64,000 nt of DNA from Tricholoma matsutake (GCA_026075535.2 AP026541.1:11532001-11596000), one strand, 5' to 3'. Positions 8,950-20,345 are shown, counted from the stretch's first letter. Notes: generated by a model from the sequence alone, not told the origin. Program-made: numbers and translations.

Positions 8950-10026
8950 TTGAATTTGTATTCTTCTCACCTGGAAATTGTTTCATTTGATCATTGAAAT
9001 AGGGTTGCCAAAGTTCAGTTCAGGTTCAGTCCAGGCACTGGATGTAATGGTTCTGGTTCTCAGTTTGGGACATGGGCATGGCAAGAGAATCAAGGTTCAG
9101 ACCAGTTTGAACCAAACTTTTTGAGGGGTTAGGGGGGTGCTGAAATGGACATATATAATTACATCTTGTGCATGCTAGAACTCAAGGGTGCAATGGAGCT
9201 TGAGGGGATCAGTCCTCCAAGTGACAAAGCTGCTCTATCACCCACACCAACCTCAAGAAATGTGATCTTCTACATCACGTGTCATGTCACATCATGGTTG
9301 GTGACTAGCCAGCTGCATTGAACAATGTTAATCATTGTCCACCACTAGTACTCCTCTTACTAAATGCCATCTAGGCAATATTTCAAGCCCTCAAGCCTGT
9401 TCTTGCTCCTTCCATTCCTGGAAGTCAGAGATAACAAGAGTGCCAACTTCTGGGGTCCACAAGTAGGCTTTCGATATGTCATTGGGCTTGTCCGGTGTGG
9501 TATGTAGCATATTTTATCTCAGTTCACCAGTTCAAACCAAGAACTGGACTTAACAGAACCATTGAGAACTGATTCTTTCCTGTTCTCAGTTCTGTTCTGG
9601 AAAATTAGTGCAAGTTCAGTTCATGGTTCAGCAAAAAGTGCCAAGAACTGGACTGACCTGAACTTTGGCAACCCTACATCAAAATAGGTCTCCAACATGC
9701 TGAATTGTCAAGCCAATAACACACATATAGAGAAAAATAGCCAATTGTTCCTCCAATGAGACATATTTCATATCTGAATGCTCAAAATGACATAACTCAA
9801 AGACCATTTGTCTAAAGGCAGGTTCATGCATCCCTAGCTCTGTATGGAAGCACTCAGGATGACCATGGAGAAGTTCTTGAACCCAGCCTTCACCAGACAG
9901 AATTGATGTATGGTATGGTTGTCTGATGTGATGCATTGTGCAGAAAATCTGCTCAATGATTGGGAAAATGACATTGACAAGAAAAATTACAATATTAATG
10001 ATTTGCTGGTTGAGGAAGGGAGACAT
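8950..10026 (-). pseudogene. Second Harbinger-like transposase fragment, split by a MITE
   Basis: Minus-strand protein from ATG 10026: YHTSILSGEGWVQELLHGH, then SLEEQLAIFLYMCVIGLTI and HVGDLF, closely similar to the N-terminal part of the transposase at 3141. The frame stops at the MITE (9000-9676) and resumes on its far side as SNETIS with an intron donor (AGGTGAG) at the same codon as in the first copy. The catalytic part is absent, so this is a truncated, older copy. No TIR was found. Confidence 0.7.
9000..9676. mobile_element. hAT-like MITE, 677 bp, with GGTTCAGT subterminal arrays
   Basis: Perfect 19-bp TIR TAGGGTTGCCAAAGTTCAG at both ends. Flanks CATTGAAA (8992-8999) and CATCAAAA (9677-9684) match at 6 of 8. 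The interrupted Harbinger frame confirms both the boundary and the 8-bp size of the duplication. Just inside each TIR are arrays of GGTTCAGT/ACTGAACC words. It carries no coding capacity. TIR shape and 8-bp duplication suit hAT. Confidence 0.8.
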
Positions 10027-10455
10027 AAGGATGAAAGGACTAAGACAGTTTGATTGTTGTCCAAGTCTTATCTATCAGTAATCTGATCAATCAGTTGTCT
10101 GTTGTCTGCAAGCCAATTTACACTCCACTCAAACAAGAACATGTGAAAACCTGTTTCTGACATGGGCATGGCACATGAACAGCACCTCGGTGAACAGGCT
10201 TGGTGACCAGGCGACCTTTGTAATCCTAATATAGATGTCACTAGTGATGCCACATCTCGGCTCGGCTCGCCTGTGGCACAGCTCAGGCACTTGAGTCGAT
10301 CAAAATGGTGCTCAGTCACCCTGAGCAACTCTGAGCCAGCTAAGCCAATTGAAATTGCCCAAAGTTGTGGGCTCACTGTTCTACTTGTAATTATGCTTCA
10401 GTTATGCTTTTTAACATCAAGTAAGTCGTGTAGACCATTATTACAAAAGAAATAT

Positions 10456-10820
10456 TGTTGAAATTAACCCTGAGATACATGCTGCATACATGAGGCAATA
10501 CATGCTGAATACATGAGGCAATACATGCTGAATACATGAGGCAATACATGCTGAATACATGAGGCAATACATGCTGAATACATGAGGCAATACATGCAGC
10601 ATACACATGTTACTGCACTTACTGTGCATACATGTGGTAAACACATTCCCAAGTTATGTGACATCCTTGTTATTATATATATAAGGAGAACCTGTACTGT
10701 AGTAGGAATACAGTGTTCTTACCTCTGCTAACCCTAGCTGTAAGTCTTACTAAACCCCAGGCAGGTTGTAAGGAACTTGTTGTCTATTCTGCTGTGCAGC
10801 GTATATAGTCTGCTCCAACA
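10456..10820 (+). repeat. 5' LTR of the copia element, 365 bp
   Basis: TG...CA ends. It carries about five and a half copies of a 23-bp unit (ATACATGCTGAATACATGAG plus three bases) at 10475-10605 and a TATATATAAGG promoter-like box near 10675. Confidence 0.9.
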
Positions 10821-11069
10821 GGTTATGGGCCCTGCTGGGCATGTCATGAATGCACCTTAACTGGCTGCCAACAATGTTGACATCATAGTCTCCAAATTAT
10901 AACCTTGCGCTCTTCATGAGCTGCATTGCGCTCCCTGTGAGCTGCACTTAAAACCTAGGCTGACTAGGGTTACACACTCTGAAGGAGTGCTTTTTCCTGA
11001 GATTGTTAAAACATGTTTTATTGAGTAAAAAGACTGATTGAGCACTTTTACCAGCTGCCATCAAGAATC

Positions 11070-11834
11070 ATGTCTTCAACTCTTGAAAAACTCATACAAA
11101 CTTTTGATAGATCAAATTACATTCAATGGGCTGACTCAATGAAGGCATGGCTCAGGTCTCAAGGTCTCTGGCAGATAACTAGCAGGGCGGAAATCAAACC
11201 ACCTCTGACGCCTCCTTTGACGGTGACAAACACTACTCTTGTAGCAGATGCTACTGCCAAGCTCCATACCTGGAGCAACAAAAATGACCAGGCAATTGGT
11301 AGCCTAGTGCTCCACCTGGCCCCCTCCATTTGGCAGCATGCCAACACCAAGGACACTGCTGAGGAGGTGTGGGACCTCATTCACACCAATTATGGTGTCG
11401 ATGGCCCCTCCCAAGTCTTTGCAGACTTTAGGTCTGCAATAGCGATCAAAATCCCAGCTGAAAACCCAGCACCAGATATTGCTAAAATGGCTGACAAGTT
11501 TGAGTGCCTCATGGCTGCCAACATTGCCATCCCCAAACTAGTACAGGTGATGATCCTACTTGCTGCAATGCCACATGAGTATGATTAATTATCTGCCATG
11601 GTCCTTAACACAACCGCTACTAGTGCCTTGACATTCAAACATGTCAAGGACTCCATTGTTGCTGAAGCCTCTAGGCGCATGGCAGTTGGAAAGCCCCCTG
11701 GCCCACCTCAGGCCAATAAGCTTTCCACTGTCAAGCACAAAGGGGGAAACCTGAAATGGCAGCCCAAAGCAGGGCAAGACAGCAATGGAGAGTCGTCCCA
11801 AAAGTGTGGACGACACAGGAACAAAAAGACTTAG
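11070..11834 (+). pseudogene. copia gag
   Basis: Starts MSSTLEKLIQTFDRSNYIQW, the typical gag opening of fungal and plant copia elements, with ANTKDTAEEVWDLI further on (UBN2-like gag fold). TAA at 11586-11588 interrupts it where CAA would fit (Y-D-stop-L-S-A), and it reopens in the same element as MVLNTTATSAL to TAG at 11832-11834, where CAG would fit. Gag would form the particle shell. No intact zinc knuckle was found downstream. Confidence 0.8.
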
Positions 11835-12390
11835 GAGGATAAGCCCAAAGAGAAGCATACCCACCTCGCCTCCAGTGCCTTTACCACCATAAATGGTAAT
11901 GGCACCATCATACCGCCGATGCTGCTCATTCAGCACATTGAACAGTGTGACCACACTCCCACAAGGGACCCTCACCGTTGACTGCCTGCACAGGCATATA
12001 TGGGCATGGCCTCTACCTCTCATTTGGTTTATGCTGAATATCAGCAAGCTCGAGACACTCTCGAGCAAATGCAACTTCCACGCAGCACAAAAGATTTGTG
12101 ACCACTGGAAGAGCACCTGATGGTGCGAGAAGGTAAGAGAAGGAGGATCAAACTGGAAGAACCAGAAGAACCTAGGATCATGGAGGTCGAAGACAATACC
12201 GTCTCCCTCAGATCAGAGCCTCTGGTTTCTGATGAAGAAGTGTGGAAGGCCATCGACGAGATGCTTGTCAATGAACCACTTGAAACAGGTGGATATGATG
12301 ACAGGTCAGTCCTTTTCCCTGCCGCAAGCACAAAGATTAATATTCCAATGATTACAGCAAACTTTTCATGTGAAATCTTACCACTATTAA

Positions 12391-13650
12391 ATGTCATGGA
12401 ACTATTTAGATCTTAATATATGTGTTATGTGTGCAAATGGAAATTGTAAGAAAGGTGCCAACTGGATTATGGATTCAAGCGCATCAAAGCACTTCACTGG
12501 TGAAATGAAGGATTTTGCTTCTTATGAGCCTTTACCAAGAAAGGACTCTACCTTGGTTCAAACAGCCACAGGTACTACTCATATAGTAGGAAAAGGAGCA
12601 GTCTTCATTAGACATCAGGTAGTATGTCACGGGAAGTCAGAGACACGTGAAATGTGATTATTACTACATACCCAACTGTAATACTCGACTACTGTCAATG
12701 GGCATCTTTTTACAAGATGGAAGTGATGTGCATGGTTCCTCTGCACACATTTCATTTTTCAAGAAAGGAAACCCAATATTAGATTGTGTCCCTCTTAGGA
12801 GATGCGACACAATCTATTGGGCTCAGACTCATATATTGAGCACCAAGAGGATCAATGTCGCGACCTGACTACTTGACTTGGCATAGGCAACTTGGACACC
12901 CATCCAAAGAGCCACTAGGGAAAATGCCTAACAGCACCATAAAATTCCTGAGGAATTTAATTATTCCTAAAGACAAAATTATATGTCCAGGGTGCACTGA
13001 AGGGAAAATGACGTCAAAATCTTTTCCCAAATCAAATTCATGCACAGAGAAATCCTTTGAATTAATACATTCCGATCTAAAGGAACTCCTGGTACTATCA
13101 TACCACAAACATAAATACTTCATTGTATTTCTAGATGACAAAATGTCACATATCTGGGTCCAGTGCATTAGAAAGAAGTCTGACGCTGCTGCAGCAATTA
13201 GACAATTTCAGGCAATGGCTTTGACTCAGTATGGCACTACAATCAAGCGCTGGCATGTTGATCCAGGGGGGGAGTTCAAAGATCATGAGCTACAAAATAT
13301 GCTCAAGAATTTCAGCATCAAAATAGAGATGTCCACACCCCACATTCACCAACAGAACAGGCATGCAGAGCACACCATAAGGACAATAATGGAAAAGTCA
13401 CAAACCCTGCAATTTACCGCTTGTCTACCACAATCATGGTGGGAATTTTGCATTGAAAATGCAACACACCTATACAACTGAACCCCAATAAGGCACCTGA
13501 AATGGCTGACACCTTTTGAGGACCTGAATAAAGTCTGCCCAGATCTAAATGATCTGAAGGTCTTTGGTTGCGGTGCTTACATCTATCTACCCAAGGAGAA
13601 ATATCCAACCACATTAGCTCCCTGATCAGAGTTAATGACATACCTTGGAT
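12391..13650 (+). pseudogene. copia protease and integrase region
   Basis: The protease segment reads WIMDSSASKHF (about 12463-12495), where copia normally has D-S-G-A-S; the Gly-to-Ser change suggests inactivity. The GAG-pre-integrase zinc module is present: HRQLGHPS (about 12882) with CPGCTEGK (about 12985). The integrase core keeps the acidic positions HSDLKEL, HVDPGGEF and QQNRHAEH (Glu). TGA at 13479-13481 and 13623-13625 replace expected Arg. Integrase would insert the cDNA. Confidence 0.85.
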
Positions 13651-13656
13651 TAGAAG

Positions 13657-14210
13657 ATGGCATTAAAGCATACCATTTCATGCGACTTAGTGGCACAATA
13701 TTCATTGGTGCTATGGCACTATTTGATGAAACATTGTTCCCATGCTGTCCTGGAGCTAAAACTCCTGCCAAGACAGACCTTGATGATTTTCCACCTCCAG
13801 AACCAGAAGATGATGACCACTCATCTGGAACAGATGGCGATGATTCTATACCGCCACAAAATCCACCCCTTCCTTCATCATCAGAAAAAGATGATGATGA
13901 TGTACCAAGCAAGCAAAAGGCACATGATGATGCGACTGACGCTCCTCCTCCACTGCCTCCAGTAACCACTGAGGACTTTTGTCCAAGACGTGATGATCAA
14001 CAGGAATGGCAGCAATTGCCCCATCAATCAGGCAGGCAGAGGAACATCCCAAACCATCCTGCCAATACCTATGGAGAGAAGCGACTCCCCTCTGACATTG
14101 AGAGAGACATTGCACGTGATCAATATTGGAAGAGATCTGTGGGTCAAGATTCAGATCATAACCAAACATGACCACGATCTCAACAGCAAGAACTGGTTGC
14201 TGGACCAAGT
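13657..14210 (+). pseudogene. copia linker between integrase and RT
   Basis: Acidic, Asp- and Pro-rich segment (PPEPEDDDHSSGTDGDDS; PPLPPVTTED) typical of the variable linker of copia polyproteins. It is separated from the RT frame by a frameshift near 14205. Confidence 0.6.
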
Positions 14211-15917
14211 TTGACACCCCACGAGAGTGTGCCCAATTCCAATAATCAAGAACATGATCACCCAATGGGGGAACCAGAAGAAGCAGGTTATATTAAAAAG
14301 ATACCCAAGGAAGGTGGAGATAAGCTTATTTGCTGGCTGTTGTCAAAAGCAGTCACACCATCAAGCAAAATAAGCCAAGTTCCAAACCAATTTCACAATA
14401 TTGCATGCCTACCATGGCAGCAGCAACTTGAGTGGAAACAGGCTTGTCATGAAGAATTAGAGGCTCTTCACAAGCGACAAGTCTATGACATCATCAATCT
14501 TCCACATGATCAAAAAACAATCAAAAATAGATGGGTTTTCTCCATGAAATCGGATGGAAGAAAACAAGCCAGACTCATGGCCAAAGGCTTTTCACAAGTT
14601 GAAGGTGTTGACTTTGATGGGATTTTCTCACCAGTAGTCCGCTATGAGACTGTACGCCTCATGTTTGCACTTGTGTCTCTAGAAGGCATGTATATGACCG
14701 GTCTAGATGTAAAAACTGCATTTTTATATGGCAAACTAGATGAGGAGATCTATATGGATCAACCCAAGGGTTTCAGACTCGAGGGAAAAGAGTGCAAAGT
14801 AATGCGCTTATGCCGAGCATTGTATGGCCTCAAACAGGCCTCACTAGCATGGTGGAAAGAACTAGAGGCATTTATGCGCACCATTGGGTTTGTGTGCACC
14901 AGCTCCGATGCTGGCATTTTCATACACAAGGATCCTAAGACAAGCAGCATTGTTATTGCACTGGTCTATGTTGATGATGGCTTGTTCATGGGGAAGAACA
15001 AGAAACTTGTGGATGAAAAGAAGAATGCTTGTCTAAAGCATTGGGAGTGCCATAGTACTGAAAAAGTCATGGAATTCTTAGGCATGCACATCACCCAGAC
15101 CATAAATAAAGTCAAACTCAATCAAACTGAATATCTCGCCAAAGTGCTCGAGGAGATGACAAATGCCAAAGTTGCCCCCACTCCGCTCCCGACTGGTTAC
15201 AAACCATTGGAAAACACAGCGATGCCAAATGCGGCACTTAGATCAAAATATCAGTCTGTGATTGGATCTTTATTGTATCTGATGCTCAGAATGCGACCTG
15301 ATATTGCTTATGCAGTAATCAAGATGTCACAATTCTCAGCCAATCCTAGCCAAGAACATCTAGACAAAGCAATGTACATCATGCGCTATCTGGTGGGAAC
15401 ACAGAAATATAATATTGTCTACAATGGAGAGAAATCCGAAGGGCTACAGGCCTTCACAGATTCTGATTGGGCAGCTGACACCATCAAGCGCCGATCTACA
15501 ATGGGTTACTTTGCTACTCTAGCAAGTGGCATTGTGTGCTGGCAGTCCCGTTTACAAAAAACTGTAGCACTGTCATCCACAGAAGCCAAATATATGGCTC
15601 TCTCCGACACTTGTTGGCAGATAGCGTGGATAGAGTCCTTATTCCAGGAACTTGGATATATACTGAAGCGCATACCAATCTGCGCTGATAATCAGGGATC
15701 CATCTTTATTGGATCAAATCCAGTTCAGGAAAGAAGGACCAAACATATAGACATTCACTACCACTATACCCACGAATGCATAGAAAATGACAAAGTCACA
15801 GTCATTTTCATTCCTGGAAGTGATAATCTGGCTGACATGTTCACAAAGAACCTTGGCACTGTCCTATTCAGGAAATTTAGAGACTCTCTCGGAATTACTT
15901 TTGAGATTCAAACTTAG
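14211..15917 (+). CDS. copia reverse transcriptase and RNase H, 568 aa, intact frame
   Basis: Open throughout. The RT core begins near residue 70 (WKQACHEELEALHKRQVYDI) and has KSDGRKQARLMAKGFSQ, GLDVKTAFLYGKLDEEIYM (first catalytic Asp), LYGLKQASLAWW and the catalytic YVDDGLF (about 14970). RNase H has FTDSDWAAD, SSTEAKYMAL, DNQGSI and KHIDIHYHY. The end falls 33 bases before the 3' LTR. With gag, protease and integrase broken, the element is not autonomous, but this enzyme could still be made if transcribed in frame. Confidence 0.9.
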   Translation: MTPHESVPNSNNQEHDHPMGEPEEAGYIKKIPKEGGDKLICWLLSKAVTPSSKISQVPNQFHNIACLPWQQQLEWKQACHEELEALHKRQVYDIINLPHDQKTIKNRWVFSMKSDGRKQARLMAKGFSQVEGVDFDGIFSPVVRYETVRLMFALVSLEGMYMTGLDVKTAFLYGKLDEEIYMDQPKGFRLEGKECKVMRLCRALYGLKQASLAWWKELEAFMRTIGFVCTSSDAGIFIHKDPKTSSIVIALVYVDDGLFMGKNKKLVDEKKNACLKHWECHSTEKVMEFLGMHITQTINKVKLNQTEYLAKVLEEMTNAKVAPTPLPTGYKPLENTAMPNAALRSKYQSVIGSLLYLMLRMRPDIAYAVIKMSQFSANPSQEHLDKAMYIMRYLVGTQKYNIVYNGEKSEGLQAFTDSDWAADTIKRRSTMGYFATLASGIVCWQSRLQKTVALSSTEAKYMALSDTCWQIAWIESLFQELGYILKRIPICADNQGSIFIGSNPVQERRTKHIDIHYHYTHECIENDKVTVIFIPGSDNLADMFTKNLGTVLFRKFRDSLGITFEIQT

Positions 15918-15949
15918 CTGCTTAGAGCGCTGTACAGTTTGAGGGGGGG

Positions 15950-16245
15950 TGTTGAAATTAACCCTGAGATACATGCTGCATACATGAGGCAATACATGCT
16001 GAATACATGAGGCAATACATGCAGCATACCCATGTTACTGTGCTTACTGTGCACACATGTGGTAAACACATTCCTGAGTCGTGTGACATCCTTATTATTA
16101 TGTATATAAGGAGAACCTGTACCGTAGTAGGAATACAGTGTTCTTACCTCTGCTAACCCTAGCTGTAAGTCTTACTAAACCCCAGGTAGGTTGTAAGGAA
16201 CTTGTTGTCTCTTCTGCTGTGCAGCATATATAGTCTGCTCCAACA
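15950..16245 (+). repeat. 3' LTR of the copia element, 296 bp
   Basis: Same ends and body as the 5' LTR but with only about two and a half copies of the 23-bp unit. The 69-bp length difference is exactly three units. A few point differences elsewhere indicate some age. Confidence 0.9.
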
Positions 16246-16607
16246 AATATGGCATACTATTGAGTTTTGTATGGATCCATATCATTGATGAGATTGTTTG
16301 GCTGTGTTTATCTCCTCGTTACCTATTACAAAAAATGCTCGCGAGATGGCAGTGGGGAATAGGGTGTGAAAATATGCATTCAAATTAGCAGCAGGGACTT
16401 CTACAGAGTGTTCTATCATATTTTCAGAAGGTTTAAAGTCATCTAGCACCTCTGAACTTTAGACAACTTAGACGGCTTGAGCAGCTCTGGGCGGCTTTGA
16501 GCTTGCTTTGAGCTGCGAGCCGATTTATCGCGCAGCTGGCCCAAAATAGCGGCTCGGCTCAACGGCTCGCGGCTCCGAGCCGCGCCGTTGGCAACACCAG
16601 ATGTCAC

Positions 16608-17494
16608 CCATTTTATTCTACTTAAGAACTGACCTCTACAGCAGATCAGGAAGTTCTTGCTTGTAGATGTCACGTTTCTGAAATAACGCGTCTCTGTGCT
16701 CGTCGACCGTACAGGACGTGCCCATCGATCCCGCAAGGACTAGGACACACGAACTGCATTTTCTCGTTGGTGGATGAGTTGTCGAGCGTGGAACATGCTG
16801 ATAGTGGGTTCTAGTATACGTGTTTCGGGCTGTTCATGTCCGACTGTGGAGGGGGTAACGTGTAACCATAGTCGCCAGATCGGCCCACAATTTCACGGCT
16901 TCATGTTTAGAAAAGTCTTGTAAGCTCTCTTTTCCCCTAGTCTTTCTTTAGCAACACTTTTTCATAGTCGTCCGCCCTCTACCGCAACCGCCTGGCCACG
17001 CCATACCCATTCGCGAATCGCGGCCCTTCGGGTACGCTCTGACGTTATTCCCCGCCACTACGAAGTTTTGATGCACGAATGGAATGGCAGGCATTTCTTC
17101 GCTCTGCGATTGGAACACAGTGACCAACGGCCCCGTTGTTCCGAAGTTTTCGATGCTGAGAAGATCTATTTGTTCTATGTAGGCTGTGTGCGCGTGACAG
17201 ATCAACGTGACCGTACACGTAATCGCGTCACTAAAACCATTTGGGTCGATAGACGACGGATCTCGAAACAGTACTTATATCGCTTCTCAAGAAAGTGGAA
17301 TATGATATGAACAGCTGACGACGGGCGCATTGACAGGCAACATGAGGATCCGAGTCTGCTGGACTCGGTTCACGAACCTCGGTAACATGCTTTTACTCGT
17401 AGCAGGACACAGTGCATAGCCGTCCATGATAGCCGTGCCACTCGTCCCTAATAAATCAGCTGTGGAATTTGCATTCGTACCTCTAACCTTTTCG
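16608..17494. other. Upstream region of the P450 gene, no gene recognised
   Basis: CpG-containing, more balanced composition than the transposon regions. Overlapping short ORFs on both strands (e.g. 16948-17205 minus, 17068-17310 plus) show no domain. It probably holds the promoter and 5' leader of the P450 gene. Confidence 0.4.
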
Positions 17495-19850
17495 ATGTCG
17501 GCGTCCACCCCTGCTCTGCTCCTGCTCCTCACCTGCGTTCTTGCGCTGTGGAATCAATTACGTAGGCGTTATAAACTGCCTCCTGGTCCTGCGCGGAGAC
17601 TATTTAGTGATAATCGACGCGATATTCCCCCTACGCAACCCTGGAAAACGTTTACTGATTGGCATCAGAAATATGGTACATCCCCGCTTGAGTTGATCTT
17701 GATTTCTGATTCACGTTGCTCCTAGGCGATGTCATAGTGTTCTACCTTGGAAATACACCTGTAATCGGTAAAAATGCCATCTCCTCATTTACGCCTTCCT
17801 CACACTTCGGCTTGAAACAGTTCTAGGGACCCACAAGGCAGCTTCCGATCTCTTAGAAAAACGAGGAAACATTTATTCGAGCCGGCCACGAAACATCATT
17901 GCGTAGGTTATTTCATTCGAACATATTGCATATGCTAATGTCCCGAATGTTAGTGGAGAGATCCTTTCGAGAGGGATGCAAGGCATTGCTATGCCATACG
18001 GCACTCAGTGGAGGAATTGGAGACGCGTGTGTTCATTTTTTTGAAGTTTTCTGGTGATGTTAAGGCAATGGCGATATCTCTAGCTTATGCACTCGACGAT
18101 GAACAGTGAAGCGTCGCACAAATATAAACCATTGCAGTTGATGGAGTCTTCCATCCTTCTCCGCGATTTACTTACAGAGACAGATCAAACCAAGTACACC
18201 TCTCACCTGCGGCGGTTAGTGAACTGTGTCTTATACTTATTTCATCAACTCATATTTTCTTCCAGCTTTTCTATGTCAGTCATGATGTTTGCGGCCTATG
18301 GTCGACGAATTTCCTCTCTGGATGACCCAATTGTTGCTGCTAATCTGAAGGCGGATGAATGTCGGTCTATCTTTTTTATATCTCTCCGTTGTTTGACCGC
18401 CTTGACAATAAAGATTTTATCAAGTAAGTGTTGGTAAGTCTCATCATTCTCACTGACGGAGCGGTTTCCTGAAGCGCACAGTGAGTCCGATTGCATCCCC
18501 ATCTGTCTCTATGACCAAAAATGTTTCAGGGTTCCGGGAAGGCATACTGTCGAATCTGTGAGCACACCCTCATATTATAGTCATTGATTAAGTGAACATT
18601 TTGCAGTGGCCAGTACTTCTATACCTTCCGGTAATAATTGCCTCTGTTCTTGTTCCTTCTCTGAGCTATGTCCCCAGCGTATATTGCAATGGTTCCGCCG
18701 CGAGCCAGAAAATCAGCGTGCTGCTGATGTCGCTCTATACATGTCTCTTATGAACAACGCTAGGAGGCGTGTACAGCAAGGAATGGCCCAGCATTCTATG
18801 GCGAAGCTAGCATTTGAGAAGCAAACCCTTCTTGAACACAGTGATGTCGAAACAGCGTATGCTCTTTCCGCGCCAAGCATGGCGGGAGTCGGTCCTGTGA
18901 GTCGGCCTCCTGTAGTACATGCATTGAAAGCAATCAACAAAATCTAGACATTAGCTACTTTTCAAGTCTTTATCAGTCAGTGCGAAATCCTCGATAGACA
19001 TATTTTCACTGATTTTTCTCAGTGGCGATGTTACACTACCCCGATGTAATGCGGAAAGTGCAGACGGAACTGGATTCTATCGTTGGAACGGATCGATTAC
19101 CCGAGTACGGTGATGCAGAATCTTTACCTTATCTACAAGCTGTCATTAAAGAGACGAGGCGGTGAGATAGGGCCTAGAACCCGCTCAAACACTGCTAACT
19201 CCTTGCAGATGGTGTCCGGTGTTGCCTATTGGAGTAGCTCACGCGGTTATAACTGATGATGCCTATGAAGGCATGTACATCCCAAAAGGAAGTACTGTAT
19301 ATGCAAATATCTAGTATGTTTCTCCTTGAGAGCACCACGAGTACTGGCTAACTCAACTTTTGGAAGTGCCATGTCGAAAGATCCAAACGTAAGGGTGTGT
19401 TCTTAGTTTCCCTGTCGATGCTATAACAGTTTCAGATATTTCCTGATCCCAATGAATTCCGGCCTGAGCGATTTTTGGATGGCACAGATCCAATGTTTAC
19501 CAAGTTTACTCTCAGTTTTGGAATTGGCCGCCGCTTTTGTCCCGGAATGCACATTGCACAGCAATCTTTGTTCATTCTCATCTCGAGGTCTGTCTTTTCT
19601 GCTCGTGACCTCGAATGATGGGATGGATAAAAAACCATACCTGTACAGAATCTTATGGGCTTTCGACATAGCCCCTATGAAGGACGAGGCGGGAAAACTT
19701 GTCCTTCCCTCTCCGGACGATCTCACGACTGGATTGGTGTCACAACCCAAGCCCTTTCATTACTCGCTTAATCCTAGAAGGGCAGATACCATCCATGTAA
19801 TCATGGAGGATGCTCAGCATGCTGCTGTAGACATCAATAGTTACCTGTAG
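17495..19850 (+). CDS. Cytochrome P450 monooxygenase, multi-exon, probably damaged
   Basis: ATG at 17495 gives a hydrophobic membrane anchor (STPALLLLLTCVLALW) and a Pro-rich hinge (YKLPPGPA). About a dozen short introns follow. Conserved P450 blocks in order are GDVIVFYLGNTPV, SSRPRNIIAG, C-helix WRNWRR, LQWFRREPE, K-helix KETRR (ExxR), PERF, and haem loop FGIGRRFCPGMHIA with the cysteine ligand (about 19530). The tail runs PKPFHYSLNPRRADT to TAG at 19850. Two defects: the frame is lost after LKADE (about 18355), and the I-helix oxygen-activation segment expected between SMAGVG (about 18895) and AMLHYPDVM (about 19023) cannot be found. It resembles basidiomycete P450s that oxidise small molecules; the substrate is unknown. 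It is likely a recent pseudogene, unless introns I missed rescue it. Confidence 0.8.
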
Positions 19851-19929
19851 CCCACATGACACGACAACTCATAATGAAACAGACAGTGTAATATTACCTT
19901 GCTTGCCAGGTCTTTTGCGGGGTCAAAAT

Positions 19930-20110
19930 GAGTTCATAATACTCCCCCATGTATTCCTGGTAGGATTACTGGAGGACTTTGGAGGGAATGATGGCCCAGC
20001 CAAGGTCCACTAAAAGGCCAGATTCCTCCCAGTCCTGGAGGGTTTCTGGTAAAATCCCTGTAAACGGACACTTCCTGGAATACTCCCAGGGATACTTAGA
20101 CTCATTGCCG
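19930..20110 (+). repeat. Orphan end of a composite element (A/B/C family)
   Basis: Starts GAGTTCATAATACTCCCCC, matching the element C end GAGGTCTTTACACTCCCCC at 15 of 19. It is followed by an array of its own motif (ATTCCTGGTAGGATTACTGG; CCAGATTCCTCCCAGTCC). No opposite end and no duplicate of the flanking 8 bases (GTCAAAAT) were found, so it is truncated or old. Confidence 0.5.
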
Positions 20111-20221
20111 TCTACATTGAGGTTATTTTTGTGTCGTAGACAGACTGGTGCATCTCGTTGTGTGTGCAAGGGGCATTATTTACTTAGAGTACATGAATTT
20201 TACTATGAGTAGACGTAGCTA

Positions 20222-20345
20222 GACACATTTTGGTAGGTTTCTGTGTTTCCATGGTTTCCGTAGCACTTCGATTTGAGAGGTTTCCTGGAAATCGGACATG
20301 GGTTTCCAGGTTCCGAAGTTTTCTGGTTTTTTCTGGTTTTATTCG
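20222..20345. repeat. Array of GGTTTCC/GGAAACC words
   Basis: Short imperfect repeats (GGTTTCCTGG, GGGTTTCCAGG, TTTTCTGGTTTT) resembling the subterminal arrays of the MITEs in this window but with their own motif. No end sequence was identified. Confidence 0.4.

Larger units (their letters stand above)
10456..16245 (+). mobile_element. Ty1/copia LTR retrotransposon
   Basis: Two LTRs starting TGTTGAAATTAACCC and ending GTCTGCTCCAACA are flanked by a perfect 5-bp duplication AATAT (10451-10455 and 16246-16250). Between them is gag, protease, integrase, then RT and RNase H, the copia order. A purine tract GAGGGGGG (15941-15949) abuts the 3' LTR, and GGTTATGGGCCC follows the 5' LTR at the primer-site position. 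Several stops break the single frame, but the RT/RNase H part is intact. Confidence 0.95.
10242..16599. mobile_element. hAT-like MITE (about 0.56 kb net) carrying the copia insertion
   Basis: Ends TAGTGATGCCA at 10242 and, inverted, TGGTGTTGCCA ending at 16599. A perfect 8-bp duplication GATGTCAC flanks them (10234-10241 and 16600-16607). Inside each end is an array of GGCTCG/CGAGCC words (10254-10350 and 16440-16590). Removing the copia element leaves about 563 bp. Confidence 0.75.

Noticed and set aside
10475..10605. Independent tandem repeat with overlapping Cys/Met/His-rich ORFs (10391-10664 minus)
   Set aside because: It is the 23-bp unit array inside the copia LTR; the ORFs are translations of the repeat.
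11589..12116. 175-aa minus-strand ORF
   Set aside because: Antisense to copia gag; no recognised domain.
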